Positions 42,736 through 55,782 of a stretch of 64,000 bases of DNA are shown here, one piece after another; within the stretch, counting starts at the first letter, position 1; every line of letters begins with the position of its first letter. The notes under the pieces are model-generated. The model saw only the letters and a program-made list of their open reading frames with translations, was not told where the DNA came from and did no database searches. The DNA lies in assembly GCF_021917145.1 (NCBI RefSeq), contig NC_061083.1:1257951-1321950 (forward strand), read 5' to 3'. A program made the translations under genes and the position numbers. The stretch comes from Hypomesus transpacificus (lineage: Eukaryota; Chordata; Actinopteri; Osmeriformes; Osmeridae).

Positions 42736-44694
42736 AAGATTTTGTACAGGCATAGAGGCTTTATTTGATTGCCCTTATTTCATTTAGAACAGAGTTAGTT
42801 TCATTTCAGCACACAAAAGATTAGTCTTTACATAATATCGCACAGCAATGGACCCAGCCCAACTCCAGTGATGGCAACTCATAAACAGACAGCAATGGCT
42901 ACAATATGAGATATGGGACTGATGTTAAAACTACAAAATCTGCATTTTTTTGAATCCGTTTTGGTGGATGTTGGAGGTAATTGGGTTTGGGATTTCTGAG
43001 TATTCCATATGAAAAATATTTTACTACAGGATATGAGATGCACACTAATGAACATCATGTTTTAACAGGAATTCTTTGTTTCCAAGATGAAGTGTGATTA
43101 CAATGACACCCTTTGACACCCTTGGGTCATTGTGTTTCACCCTCCCAACAGACACACATATTTCCACACATACGAGTGAAGAGAGATTCATCACATGATG
43201 CAACACATCCTCCCGCAACTTATCTTTTAATTCATGCGAGCCATCAATCAAACCCGAATACAACCAATATTTTCTTGGCATTTTCATTTACAATTGCACG
43301 GCAGTAAATTCATTGCTCTTACACTATTTACAAGCTATCATATTCATTAAATAAAACAATTGGTGATAAATTAAAGGATTTTTATGCGTCAATTTTACAC
43401 TTAAAAAAAGAATTTTCTTTCACAATAACAATAGTAAGTTACGCACAAACACACATGCACTGACTGTTAAAGTTCTCTATATTTCTCTCACTCCATGACA
43501 AACATCTTAAATGCTCTTTGACTTACAGAATAGTTGGAAATGGCACATTTACACACAAAACACACTTTCACATATTCAACCTGTACTGTTTTTGGTTTAC
43601 ATTAATACATTTTTAGATAACAGAATACATTCACTGAAGAAGACTCAATAATTGTCTCAGTACATATTTTAACATTTAGGTATTATCTTTTGTCAAACGT
43701 GTAAAATGTGTCTTACTGTATGCCTGGGACACAGTACTTTCTGTTACATGGAAATAGAGGGTCAGTAAGGAGAACTATCATTCTGTTATCCATTCTTCTG
43801 TATTTTATTCTATTCAACAAATACAAAAACAATGCATACACAGAGTTATCAGACCCTTGGACTGATTATTCTATGTAAACAATATTAAGACCTCCACAGT
43901 GACACTGTCTGAATCAATGATTGTCTCCCAGGCACTGACAGAATCAATCCGGAGCGGTATCTTGACCTTAGAGGTGACAGTTTCAATGTCGGAAATATTT
44001 AAGCACTAAAACTTTTGTTCAGTGGATTTTAAGAATGGAAACTCAACGGGACTGTCTTTAATGGCAGTAGTTTTTCCTGAAACAAACAGTGCATACCGCG
44101 CACACAGGGCTAAGAGAGTTAAGAACACAACTTGGGAAATCCCTATAGGTCTACTGAGTTTAAGGGAATGGGTTCCTTATGGCAGTTTAGTTGACCAGGA
44201 CAATATAACAGTTTTGTAAGCTGATTTTACATTACACACAAAATTACAGTAATTAAAGTACTGCCACCAACAAGAAAAGTCTGGTAAAGATGGACCATCA
44301 CTGTCACTAGAACACTAAGAACATCAGAACTGAAGAATGTGCTATTAATACAGACATTGGCCAAACATCTTACCAGGAAAGAGCATTTAAGTGAAAGCAG
44401 AATCAAGCAGTTGTTACAGCAAAAGCAAAGAGCCCTTCTTAAGCAACTGGCCTTTGGACCCCCAAATACATCAAATCAAAAGTCCTCCAAAAACTCAGTG
44501 CATTATCCTCTTCCTTCTCTCCCCTTCTCCAACTCCCAAATCCCTCAAACCAACAACCTCTTCCCCCACCTCTCCTTTCCCCTCTTAGCCCTAAACAAAG
44601 TGGAGAGGAAGTACTCTCCCCTGAAATAAACTATACAGAATGAGAGAGAACACCCATAGGTGGTCACTAGACTCTCTGGCACCCCATATCAGCC
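42736..44694 (-). other. plcxd3: Probable 3' UTR of plcxd3
   Basis: The stretch follows the plcxd3 stop codon and is free of recognisable transposons. AATAAA on the minus strand at 42760-42765 is one plausible end of a ~1.9-kb UTR. Inferred; other hexamers exist nearer the stop. Confidence 0.35.
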
Positions 44695-47223
44695 TCAGGT
44701 GGCATTTTCTTCTTCTTCCTCCAGGTGGTAGTTGAGGGTGATGACAGCACTGATAAACTCACCCAGCTCCACAAAGTCAGCTGTGATGATGTTAATGCCG
44801 CTCTCGCCAGGTCTCTGGGACCGTATCCACTGCATCATACTTGGAAGAGCCCTGGAAGGAATACACAGGCACCACTGTCAGGAAATGCACGCGCACACGC
44901 CAAACAAAAACATATCCCCACACGTACACTTGCTCATGGACGTATTTCAGCAGTACATATAAAAAAAAGGTTTGAGTAAGGATAAACCAACAGATATTTT
45001 GCTAGAGAACAGGAAGGGGGTGAGTCACTGTTAAGGAGCCAGCACTGTTAAAAGGTCCACATGACTCAGAATGATAAGGGCTGTCTGAGAGCCAGACACA
45101 GTGTCTGATTGTCTGAAGACTGTTGGATGCAATTATGTGGACAAATTTGAGTGGGACTATGTAACATTTGTGCCCACTTTAAATCTCCCCTGCCTTAGTT
45201 CTGTCTGTTTCTCTGTAGTGGTGTGAGGGCACCTTATCTTCATGAAGTTATACACATGCTGTAATGTATCTTATATGATTCAAAAGTGCACTAGACATTT
45301 ATAAAATATAAAATAAATATAATGGATGGCGATAACAATACAGCTATCAAATGTAATAACTGAATTACTGATATTTCCAAAAAGATATCCAAGCTTATAA
45401 AAAGAAGAACATGGCTATATATACATACAAAGACAAATGCATAAAAGCAAGACATAAATAAGGTTTACAGAGTGCAGTGCCATGCAAGTTTGCAAGTAGA
45501 CAACACACAGACATACTGTACTGTACATTAAAATGTAAGGTACAATATTAACAAATTAGACTCATGGAATGAGTTGTATAGGTACTGTCTATCACCTTGT
45601 CTATTATCTACCCTTGAGCTATTCCAGTAGAGAATACCTAATCGATTAAATGCCTGGAAAATATTTCTTAATTAACCATAATAAAGGCATACTGTGTACA
45701 GAAGTGTGTAAAAGTAAGACAGTTTTTTTTGTTTACACATACAGCATCAATAAATGCACTGTTCCAGAAATGGGTCTCACTTTTATCAGACAAGCATCAT
45801 ATGGATTGGAGCTTGGATTCAAATGGCTAAATGTTCTCAAATACAAAATATATTTTATTTGTACCTGTTGATGACAAACTCACCTTTCTGTGATGGTCTC
45901 CCTCAGTCCGCTGGCCACCCCCTTCATAACGGTGCTAGCCTTGGGTGTAAGGACTACCTGGGACACAAAAAATGTCCCCTTTCTCCTGCAGCCACAACAA
46001 CCAATCAACAAGTCAGACTCATTACATGTATTCTCATCTCACAAATAAATGTATTAACATTTCAGCACTGATGATGGGACTATCCATAAGTTAATCATCC
46101 CAGCAATATCAGAGTGTATCAATGCAAAGCCAAACATTTAACAAAAGTCAAGTATGGGCACTAATATGCTGCTGCTCTTTGGTCTCACAGCAATCTGAAA
46201 GCTAAAACTCTGGGCATTTTATGTTTTTTGCGCTACCACAGGTGTTTTTCCGAGATTCAGGAAAGTTTGCTACTGAATAGGTTGCACAGGTTGTGGGTGT
46301 GTCAGGAGAAAACGTAGATAATTTATGATTTATGGAGATGTCGAACAACCCCCACAGACTGCTACATCTAGAACTGCATGCAATAATTTATCAGTGACAG
46401 TCAGTGCATTTTAGACTTGGATCTCAAGTACACCTGAGCAATGCAAAGCCAGGTTCTTGGCTTTGAAGTCAACCCAGAAGTCAATCCAGGTTGACTTCTA
46501 ACAAAGTTTGTAATGATAGAGACAGGAACATCTAGTACCTTAGGTACAGACAGCAATATATTTCCTATATTGTACAACTTCTGTCTATGCGAAACCTATA
46601 GTCAATCATATGCAAAACTACCAATATTTGTGTATGTAAGTCTTCAACTTAATGGACTTTCTAGTGGAGTGCCTGTGATGCTGTGGGTGATAAACACGAG
46701 AAGCTCTGAGACAGTTTTCCCTACTCATAACACATTCAGGTGGTCAAGCAAACCTTTTAGAACCTACAAAAGTGCAATTTGGGTGGTGTGAATAATTTCA
46801 AATTCCCAGACCGTTACACCGTTACAGACAGCTGTGTTTGACAAGAGCAGGAGCATGGGAACAAGAGCCCATCATCTTTCAGTATGAAAATATAGTGACT
46901 GACAGTTTATCAAAGACCGAGACAGTATGTGTGAGAGGTAGACAGCGTATGTAAAGAGAGAAAGATTGTTACTTTCAATGAGGGAGACAGACAAGCACAC
47001 AGTGAAATAAGAAGGGAGGAGAGATGGAAACCTGCGGTCAGCAACAGAGGTCTGGAGAAACTGGACCAGTTTTTCGGTGTCAGTAGTGTTGGCCCAGGGG
47101 GCAGGCATCATTTGGCCAGGCCACAGAAAGGGCACCTCCAAAGCCATAGGGCTGTGGTAAAATACAAGAACTTGGTACTCCCTCTCCCACAGGTATTGCA
47201 GACTCACCTGGTGAAATAAGTTA

Positions 47224-47266
<43 letters not shown>

Positions 47267-50200
47267 TGAGAGAAAGAGAGAGAGAGACTGCTTGCATTCT
47301 ACAACTACTAAATAGCAACCATTAGGATGATCAATCTTTCTTATCTTGTGATTGGCAATATAGTAACGTTTCATGAATCACAAGTTTCCTTTGTCGGAAG
47401 ATGTATGCGCTGTTGGGGATATGCGTTGTTTTCTACATTACATCGATAAATGAGTTTCTGTAGCTGTATGTACATGTGATGGCATTGTGTACATTGGAGT
47501 AGTGATGGCTCACGTTTGTGTGCCGCCCCCATTAACAAATACACACAAAACATACCTCCTGAGCAAATACGACAGGGCAGAGACGCTCTCCAAACACTTC
47601 TTTGAGCATGGCCACTAGCTTCTCATGGTGAAGGTTCTGTACGCCATAGAAGTGGTTAAAGTCCAGGAAGACCACCTCCCTGGCATGGGATGACAGGAAG
47701 CTGCTGATCTGCTCTAGACCTTCCCTCACCTATAGAAAAAGACATCACCACCACCAAACACAAAGCAAAATACCAGAAAGTCAAAATAACAGATAATTCC
47801 ACTGAAGCTACTCGGCTAGTAAGCAATTCAATTACAGTTAGGATTGCTTTAGATAAAATTAAAATCTTAAAACACATTTACCGTGGCACTGAAAAGTCCG
47901 TGAGCAAAGTACAGCTCATTGTCTGGGTCCCTGGGCTTGGTGGAGATACGCAGGTCAAAGAAGCGGATGCCTGCTTCTAACTGACAGGTGAAGTTCATGG
48001 TCTGAGTGGCCAGCCACTTCCTCATAAGCTTCTTAGCCACAGTGCCAAAAACTGACACAAAGTTCTGGACAGTATCAGGTTGTTCTGGACCCACAGGGGA
48101 CGCTTCGTCTATGTAGAAGCTAAAGGAATCGTGGGAACCTAAGAGATGGTATACATACTGGTTATAGTGGACTGCCTGCATGATTGTGTCTCTGTGCATT
48201 TGTTATTTCGGTCAACATTGACATTTCACTTTGACATTTTATTTCTGAAAATCAAGGATCAGAAGCGCATAGTTCTAAGAGTAGGCCAAGGTTGGAGGTT
48301 GACCAAGAATTTTACCAGGCAGAGTAAAACAATCACAACATTTAAGTTACATTACTATATTAACTCCTCAACTACAATACAGTATTACATATTTCGAGTA
48401 GCATATCAGTAGCATATCATATCATAATGTAAGTGGGTGCACTCTGTAGCAGACTTGTCAACCAGAACCATGATACCAGCTTGTCTTGCTCACATCTACC
48501 AGATCCCATCTCAATTCAACAGGGGTGTTGTTGGGTGTCACCCCATATCACACCAAATGGCCTCAGTGTAAAAAATCGAATTGGCCCAAATCAACATTCA
48601 TCAGCCTTTTGTCTCTAAAAACCAAGACAAAGAACTTCACCCCAAAACAGACTTTTGGAACTCTGTTCCAGAAGGACCCTTTACACTGACACTACAATGC
48701 AGAGAGAGATTTATGTGTGGTGATGTTTGCTTTTCTTTTTATACTATTTTGATTTTAATTAATGTTCAATGGAACTTCCCTGCCCTTCTTTCTAGGTCAG
48801 TCTTGTTATCCAACTAATAGTAATATCATGAACAAACCATTGATCAATATTTTGTGGAAAAATAAGAAAGCATAAAACGAAAACATAACATGACAATCAA
48901 AGGAGACGGCAAGGCATATAAATATCTTTATGAACATAAATCAGTCAGATGTTTTAGGAAAATTGTTTCCATATTCTTTAATTGACTTGTTACTTTTCAA
49001 TGTCTATGATCTTGAGTGAATTAAGTACAGACTTCAATTCTAATAGAAAAGGTTCAATCTTAGATCACACTTGATTAATATGGATTAAGAAAGGTTCCGT
49101 TTGTAACTTGAAAAATTGGCGCCAAAAATGGCTGCTTGGCGCCGAAAATGGCTGCCTAGGTAGGCTCTCCTGCCAAAGTAAATTCCTTGTCTGTGCAAAC
49201 TTTCATGTCGAATAAACACAAGTTCTGATTCTGATAAAATTTTGCATAAATAATAGTACTACCCCCAATTCCAGAAAAGTTGAAACGCTGTTTAAAATCA
49301 ACACATCTCAAAAAAGTTGGTTCAGACGCAATAAAAGGCAGGAAATAATCTACAGCTGGGGGAACATTTTGCAAACAACCATCTTAATTTCAAACAGGTC
49401 AGCAACATGATTGTGTATAAAAAGGTTATCTTCGAGAGGCAGAGTCTCTCAGAAGTAAAGATGGGCAGAGGTTCACCAATCTGCAAAAACCTGCATCTAG
49501 GTATTGTAGAACCATTTCAGAATAATGTTCCTCAACATAAAATTGCGAAGACTTTGAATATCTCATTATCTACACTACATGATATAATACAATTATTCTG
49601 AGAATCTGGAGAAATCTCTGTGTAAGGTACAAGGGGGGAAAAAAATTCTGCACGCCTGTGATCTTCAGGCACTCAGACGGCACTGCATAAAATTTAGGCA
49701 TGATTCTGTAATGGAAATCTTTGCATGAGCTCAGAAACACCTCCAGAACTCAGAGTCTGTGAACACAGTTTGCCGTGCCATACACAAATGCAGGTTAAAG
49801 CTCTATCATGCAAAGAAGAAGCCATATGTGAACATGATCCAGAAACACTGCCATCTTCTCATTTAAAATTGACAAAGGCAAAATTAGAAAACTGTTCTGT
49901 GGTTAAACGAATTGCAATTTAGGATTATTTTTGGAAACCATGGACGCTGCGTACTCCGGACTAAAGAGGAGAGGGACCATTTGGCTTGTTATCAGTGCGC
50001 AGTTCAAAAGCCGGCATTTCTGATGGTATGGGGGTTCATTAGTGGTTGTAGAATGGCCAGCTTGCACATCTGGAAAGGCACCATCAATGATGAAAGGTAT
50101 ATGCAGGTTTTAGAGCAACATTTGCTTGCATCCAGGCAACATCTTTTTCAGGGAAGGTCTTGCATATTTCAGGAAGACAATGTTAAACCACATCCTGCAT

Positions 50201-53200
50201 CTGTTACAACTTGCATGGCTTCGTAATAGAAGAATCCGGGTGCTGAACTTGCCTGCCTGCAGTTCAGATCTTTCACCAGTTAAAAACATTTGGTGGATCA
50301 TGAAACGAAAAATATGACAAAGAAGACCCTGGACTGTTGAGCAGCAAGAATCCTGTATCAGAAACAAAAGGGACAACATTCCTCTCCCACAACTCCAGCA
50401 ACTGATCACCTCAGTTCCCAGTCATATACAGACTGTTGTTAATAAAAGAGGGGATGCTACACAGTAGTGAATCAAGAGCATTTTACAAAAAAGATATAAA
50501 AAGGTACAAAAAGATTCCCAGTTCTTTCCTGGAACATTTCAAATAACAGACTCATCACAATCCTGAACATTTTCAAAGTTAGACCAGAAGCCTTGGAGAA
50601 TTGATTAATAAAATTAAGAGAAGAAATTGATTAAGAGAAGAAATTGGTTCTTGTCTTGCAAAGGATAATCTGCCAGTTGGAAGATCATTAATCTTTAACT
50701 CCCAACCAAAAAATGTATTCCTTCAAAATGTCTGTCCCTTACAACATTAATTGACGACAAAAGAGGGTACATATTCTGGGGAAATTGTGAAGTGTGCTGA
50801 TTTCCATAACAGCTTGAAGCCACATGGATTTATTTGGGATTCATTCTAACAATATCTGCAAGCCAGGTCTAATCACTCAACACCAGTGCCCAACCTCCCT
50901 AATGCTTTTGTGGCTAAATGGGAATAAACTCCCACAGCACACTCCAAAATCTTTGGTCAGGCTAACCAGAAGCGCGGCAGCTGTTATCGCCACAAAGGGG
51001 GTGGCAACTTCATATTAATGTCCATAGTTTTGGAATGGGATGTCCAACAAGCTTATAAGGTGTGATGGTCAGGTCTCCACCTTCCTATATGGCCCAAACT
51101 ATTGCTTTTTCTCAACATATTTTGCTCTAATTGCTGTATAGAATGCCAGTTTCTTCCTCACAGTTTTTGTTAAGTAGTATGGCACTGTGTGCCCTCCCCA
51201 TTGTGTGGTTCTAGTAGCAAATGAGTGCAGCGCTGTCAACATACAGACAGTCAACACAAAACGCCAATAGCCAGAGAAGGGTCTCCACCTTGTTCCTGAA
51301 AATGAGGGTGTTCATTGCAAACCTTGTTCAGCAACACTGATTCTCATTCATGGCCAAAATAAATGGCTTTTACAATTGGGGTTCGGGCAAAAACCTACAG
51401 ATGATAGTTCTCTTAGAAGAGGATTGCAGGATGGCACCCATGCAAACTGGGTGCCAAAGGTCACCTGAAGGAGCATATAATTTTTTCTCAAGACTGTCCA
51501 GCTAACCACAGTCATCTATGAACATTATTGAGAAGCAGGTGATGTTCCCGCTGTTTGTGTGTCTATCTGTAACCACCCACATTTTGGGGGAGAAACAGAA
51601 AATAATTATTGTCTTAATACCAAACTTTTAAGTCAGGTAATCATAAAATTCTACATCATTCAAATAATTACTGACTGCAGTGCCCATTGAGAAATATCCT
51701 GTAATTAACCATGTGTAAAAAACAAAACTGACTGTGAGATAAAGGGAATAAAACACTGTCCTGCCAAAAACATAACCTTGAGTTTACTTACTAATGTGCA
51801 AGTTCAAAAGCGTTTGATTACTAAAATATGTTGCAGTGAGCATGTCAATGAAACCAGAGATGCTAGGGGGTCTACTGTGTGTTCACGACAGGAGTCTATC
51901 CAGAGTCCTATTGTGTAGTTGATGTGAAGAAAGACTGTTTCATGCTTCTGATGCACCTTTTGTATCCACCTGTCATGACCATGCCATTATCTCTGTTGAG
52001 CTGGGCTCAGTGGCATCCACAGCGGGCAAACCAGTCAATCAACCTGGCGCACAGCAAGATGATTTGACAAAAACATGCTTGGATCTACGCTAACGCACAG
52101 AGGGCACATTTTGCTCCAGTATTGCATATGAAGGACTATAGTTTAACAATATAGGAAGTATCTTGTGCTTACAATAGATACTGTATTTCTTTGATTACAT
52201 AAAAAAAAACGTTTTTGTAGTGCAGCGTTTATACGAGGCGTTTGTGCGAGGGCGGCATTTATTTAATCAGTAAATAAGAACAACACAGGGAAAGTGCAAA
52301 GCAGTTTATTTATTATATATTTGGTGTCTCGTAACAGTGTAAGTAATCAAGTAAGTGTGCTGTAAACTATATGTTAACGGCCAGCAAAGCATAAGCCGCA
52401 CGTTTAGATGATGGATGAGTGGATGTTTCTAATTCACTCATTTAATGAGTGAAATGAGTATTTGACCTCTCTGCAAAACATGTCTTTGTACTTGGTGGCA
52501 AACCCCTTGTTGGTAATCACAGAAGTCAGACGTTTCAGGTAGTTGGCCACCAGGTTTGCACCCATCTCAGGAGGGAATTGTCCCACTCTTCTTTGCAGAT
52601 CTTGTCCAAGTCTCCAACTCGAACATTCAGCTCCCTCCACAGATTTTCTATGGGATTAAGGTGTCAAGGCAAGGCCACTCCAGGACCTTAATGTGCTTCT
52701 TCTTGAGCCACTCCTTTGTTGCCTTGGCCATGTGTTTTGTTAGCCTGGCTCTGCCCTCCTACGTACTTGGGAGTTTGACTTTGAAGTCGGTTTTCAGAAA
52801 CACATTTTTTGTAGGTCCAATCAGCGAACAGAGGGAGTGGCTGAGAACGATGGCGTTAATGTGTGTGTGCAGTAGTTTGAGTAGTTCAGTAATGGCAGCG
52901 GAGAAAGATGCGAGCAAAGCTATTCTGCGGTTGTGGCAACGCTGCCGAATGTCCATAGGTTAAAGCCGGAGCAAGAACATTCCTTGCTGAGTTTTGTTGG
53001 TGGCCATGATGTTGTGGCCATGATGTTGTGGCCCTCCTCCCCACGGGGTTCGGGAACAGTTTGATTTTCCAGCTATGGCAGCTTGCTCCGTTACAGTAGT
53101 GGTGAAGAAGTTGGCTAAGGAGAACGCTTGCGATTGGTTATGGCAAATCAGAGTGGCTCTGGGCAAATCCAATAGTTTTAAACTTCAACAGAGGACCCGC

Positions 53201-55687
53201 CTTCAAGGAAGTTAACGTTTGTCAATGGAGCGATCCCAGACCCTCTGTACAAATAAAATGTACGAGGGTCTGTTTAGGACCAGGCTAGTGTATTGTGTCA
53301 GTCATGCTGGAATACCCATCCACGACCCATTTTCAATGCCCTGGCTGAGGGAAGGTGGTTCCTCCCTAAGATTTGACGGTATATCGCCCCATCCATCGTC
53401 CCTTTGATGCGGTGAAGTTGTCCTGTCCCTTTTGCAGAAAAACACCCCCAAACCATAATATTTACACATCCATGTTTGACGGAGGGGACGGTGTTCTTGG
53501 GTTCATAGGCAGCATTCCTCCTCCAAATACGGCGAAATACTCATAATTCTAGTCAGAATATGAGTCTGAAAACTTTCCGTTGGGCTGTGACTATGGGGCG
53601 TGTGTCAACCGAGCTCGTAAAACAAATGCCTCTTCGCTTAATTGGATAGACCTACAACCAATCAGAGCAACGTAATATGTTTTTTGTTGAAAACGAATTC
53701 AACCCAAGCGCTCTTAGACCTACAACCAATCAGAGCAACGTAATATGTTTTTTGTTGAAAACGAATTCAACCCAAGCGCTCTTTGGTGACGTTGTTGATT
53801 ACGTTACTGTTTATCATCTGTCCATCGTCGTATAAAGCCCGCCCTGACAATTGAATTGGTCCGAACAGCTCCTGTTCGGATATAGTCTTTCCGCAATCGA
53901 GCCCCTCCAGACCTAGCCTGGTCCTAACCAGACCCTTGTACATTTCATTTGTACAGAGGGTCTGGGATCGCTCCATTGACAAACGTTAACTTCCTTGATG
54001 GTGGGTCCTCTGTTGAAGTTTAAAACTATTGGATCTGCCCAGAGCCATTCTGATTTTCCATAACCAATCGCAAGCGTTCTCCTTAGCCAACTCCTTCACC
54101 ACTACTGTAACGGAGCTAGCTGCCGTAGCTGGAAAATCAAACTTTTCTCGAACCCCGTGGGGAGGAGGGCCACAACATCTTGGCCACCAACAAAACTCAG
54201 CAAGGAATGTTCTTGCTCCGGCTTTAACCTATGGATATTCGGCAGCGTTGCCACAACCGCAGAATAGCTTCGCTCGCATCTTTCTCCGCCGCCATTACTG
54301 AACTACTCAAACTAGTGCACGACATTAACGTCATCGTTCTCAGCCACTCCATCTGCTGATTGGACCTACAAAAAATGTGTTTTTGAAAACCGACTTCAAA
54401 GTCAAACTCCCAGACCTACTACAGAAGCAAAATCCAAATTGAGCGGAAGTACGTCGGCAGAGTCAGGCTACTCCAGACTCAACTTCCCGACCAAATTGTT
54501 GTGGGCGGGGATAAGTTGGGCTGGCAGCCAGGCAATAGTTTTGGCACTTCTCAGTTAGAACTCGCCACGTTAGAGAGCCAGACAAGACTTTACGGACGGT
54601 CCGTACATTCTCACGTCAGTTCAAAAGTTTCCGTGACGGCCCGCACATTCTGACGTCAAGCTAATTTTTATACATCACACCGTGTGCGTGAAAACCAGCG
54701 TACGCAAGCTTTTCGTGCGTACGCAACTTTTATACATGAGGCCCCAGGTGAGTAGGGGAGGATGGGCTCAAATGTGGAAAACATTTTACTAAATCAATTC
54801 ATGAATAGTAATTTGAAAAGTGTGGGGCTGTTAAAGTTTTAATTCAATAAACTCAATTACCCGGTGAAGGGTTTGGCTGGGCAATAGTATTATACTGCTG
54901 AATACATTAACAGTTGGATCCCTAGGGTAAACGAATTTAGCATCTTAAATATATTTGTCCTTTAGTGATCACGGTCACTGTGAATGTCAGTTGTCTCTCC
55001 TTCATTCGTCTCATTTCCTCTACATATTGTCTTACATTTTCTTGTTGAAAGTCAAGAGAGAATGGTACTGTTAAAAGTACTCATTTAGTAATTCTGCAAA
55101 AAAACATAGCTCAAAGTGAACAATTTCAAAATAATCGACAACCTTTTGATTTGGCGGCAGACTTTGCAGTTCTTGGTAAAAGGCTCTTATCAAGAAACAT
55201 ACAAACCTCAACCCAACAGAGGAATAGAATAGATGTCCAAAATATATGCGCACACAAACTCAAAAAGAACAAGCACACAGATTATTTTTTTGGTAAGCCA
55301 ATGGCATGCAGGCTAATTCTGTACTTCAAGGAGTTACAGAGAAAGAAGGTGTGATAATTATCTGTGTTCAAAGGACAGGGGCTGAAAACCAGCTGAAGAT
55401 GCTGGGAGCAACTGGGTCAATTAAGAATAATGATGGTGAATTAGAGAGAACATGGCACACTCGCTTTCTAAGCTGACTGCTAGGTCATGCTGGCAGGGCA
55501 GAAGGGATCTCAATATGTGTGTGTGTCTAGAAAAGCCTAGCAACTATATCTGCAACAAGTTCCCTTTATGACTATTCCATATTGGACCAAATCATCTTGC
55601 TTGCAACATGAGGGCTACTTAAAAGGTTAATGTGTGTTAAGAAGCCAACACACAAACACATGTGCACACATATCAAAGTCACTGAGA

Positions 55688-55782
<95 letters not shown>

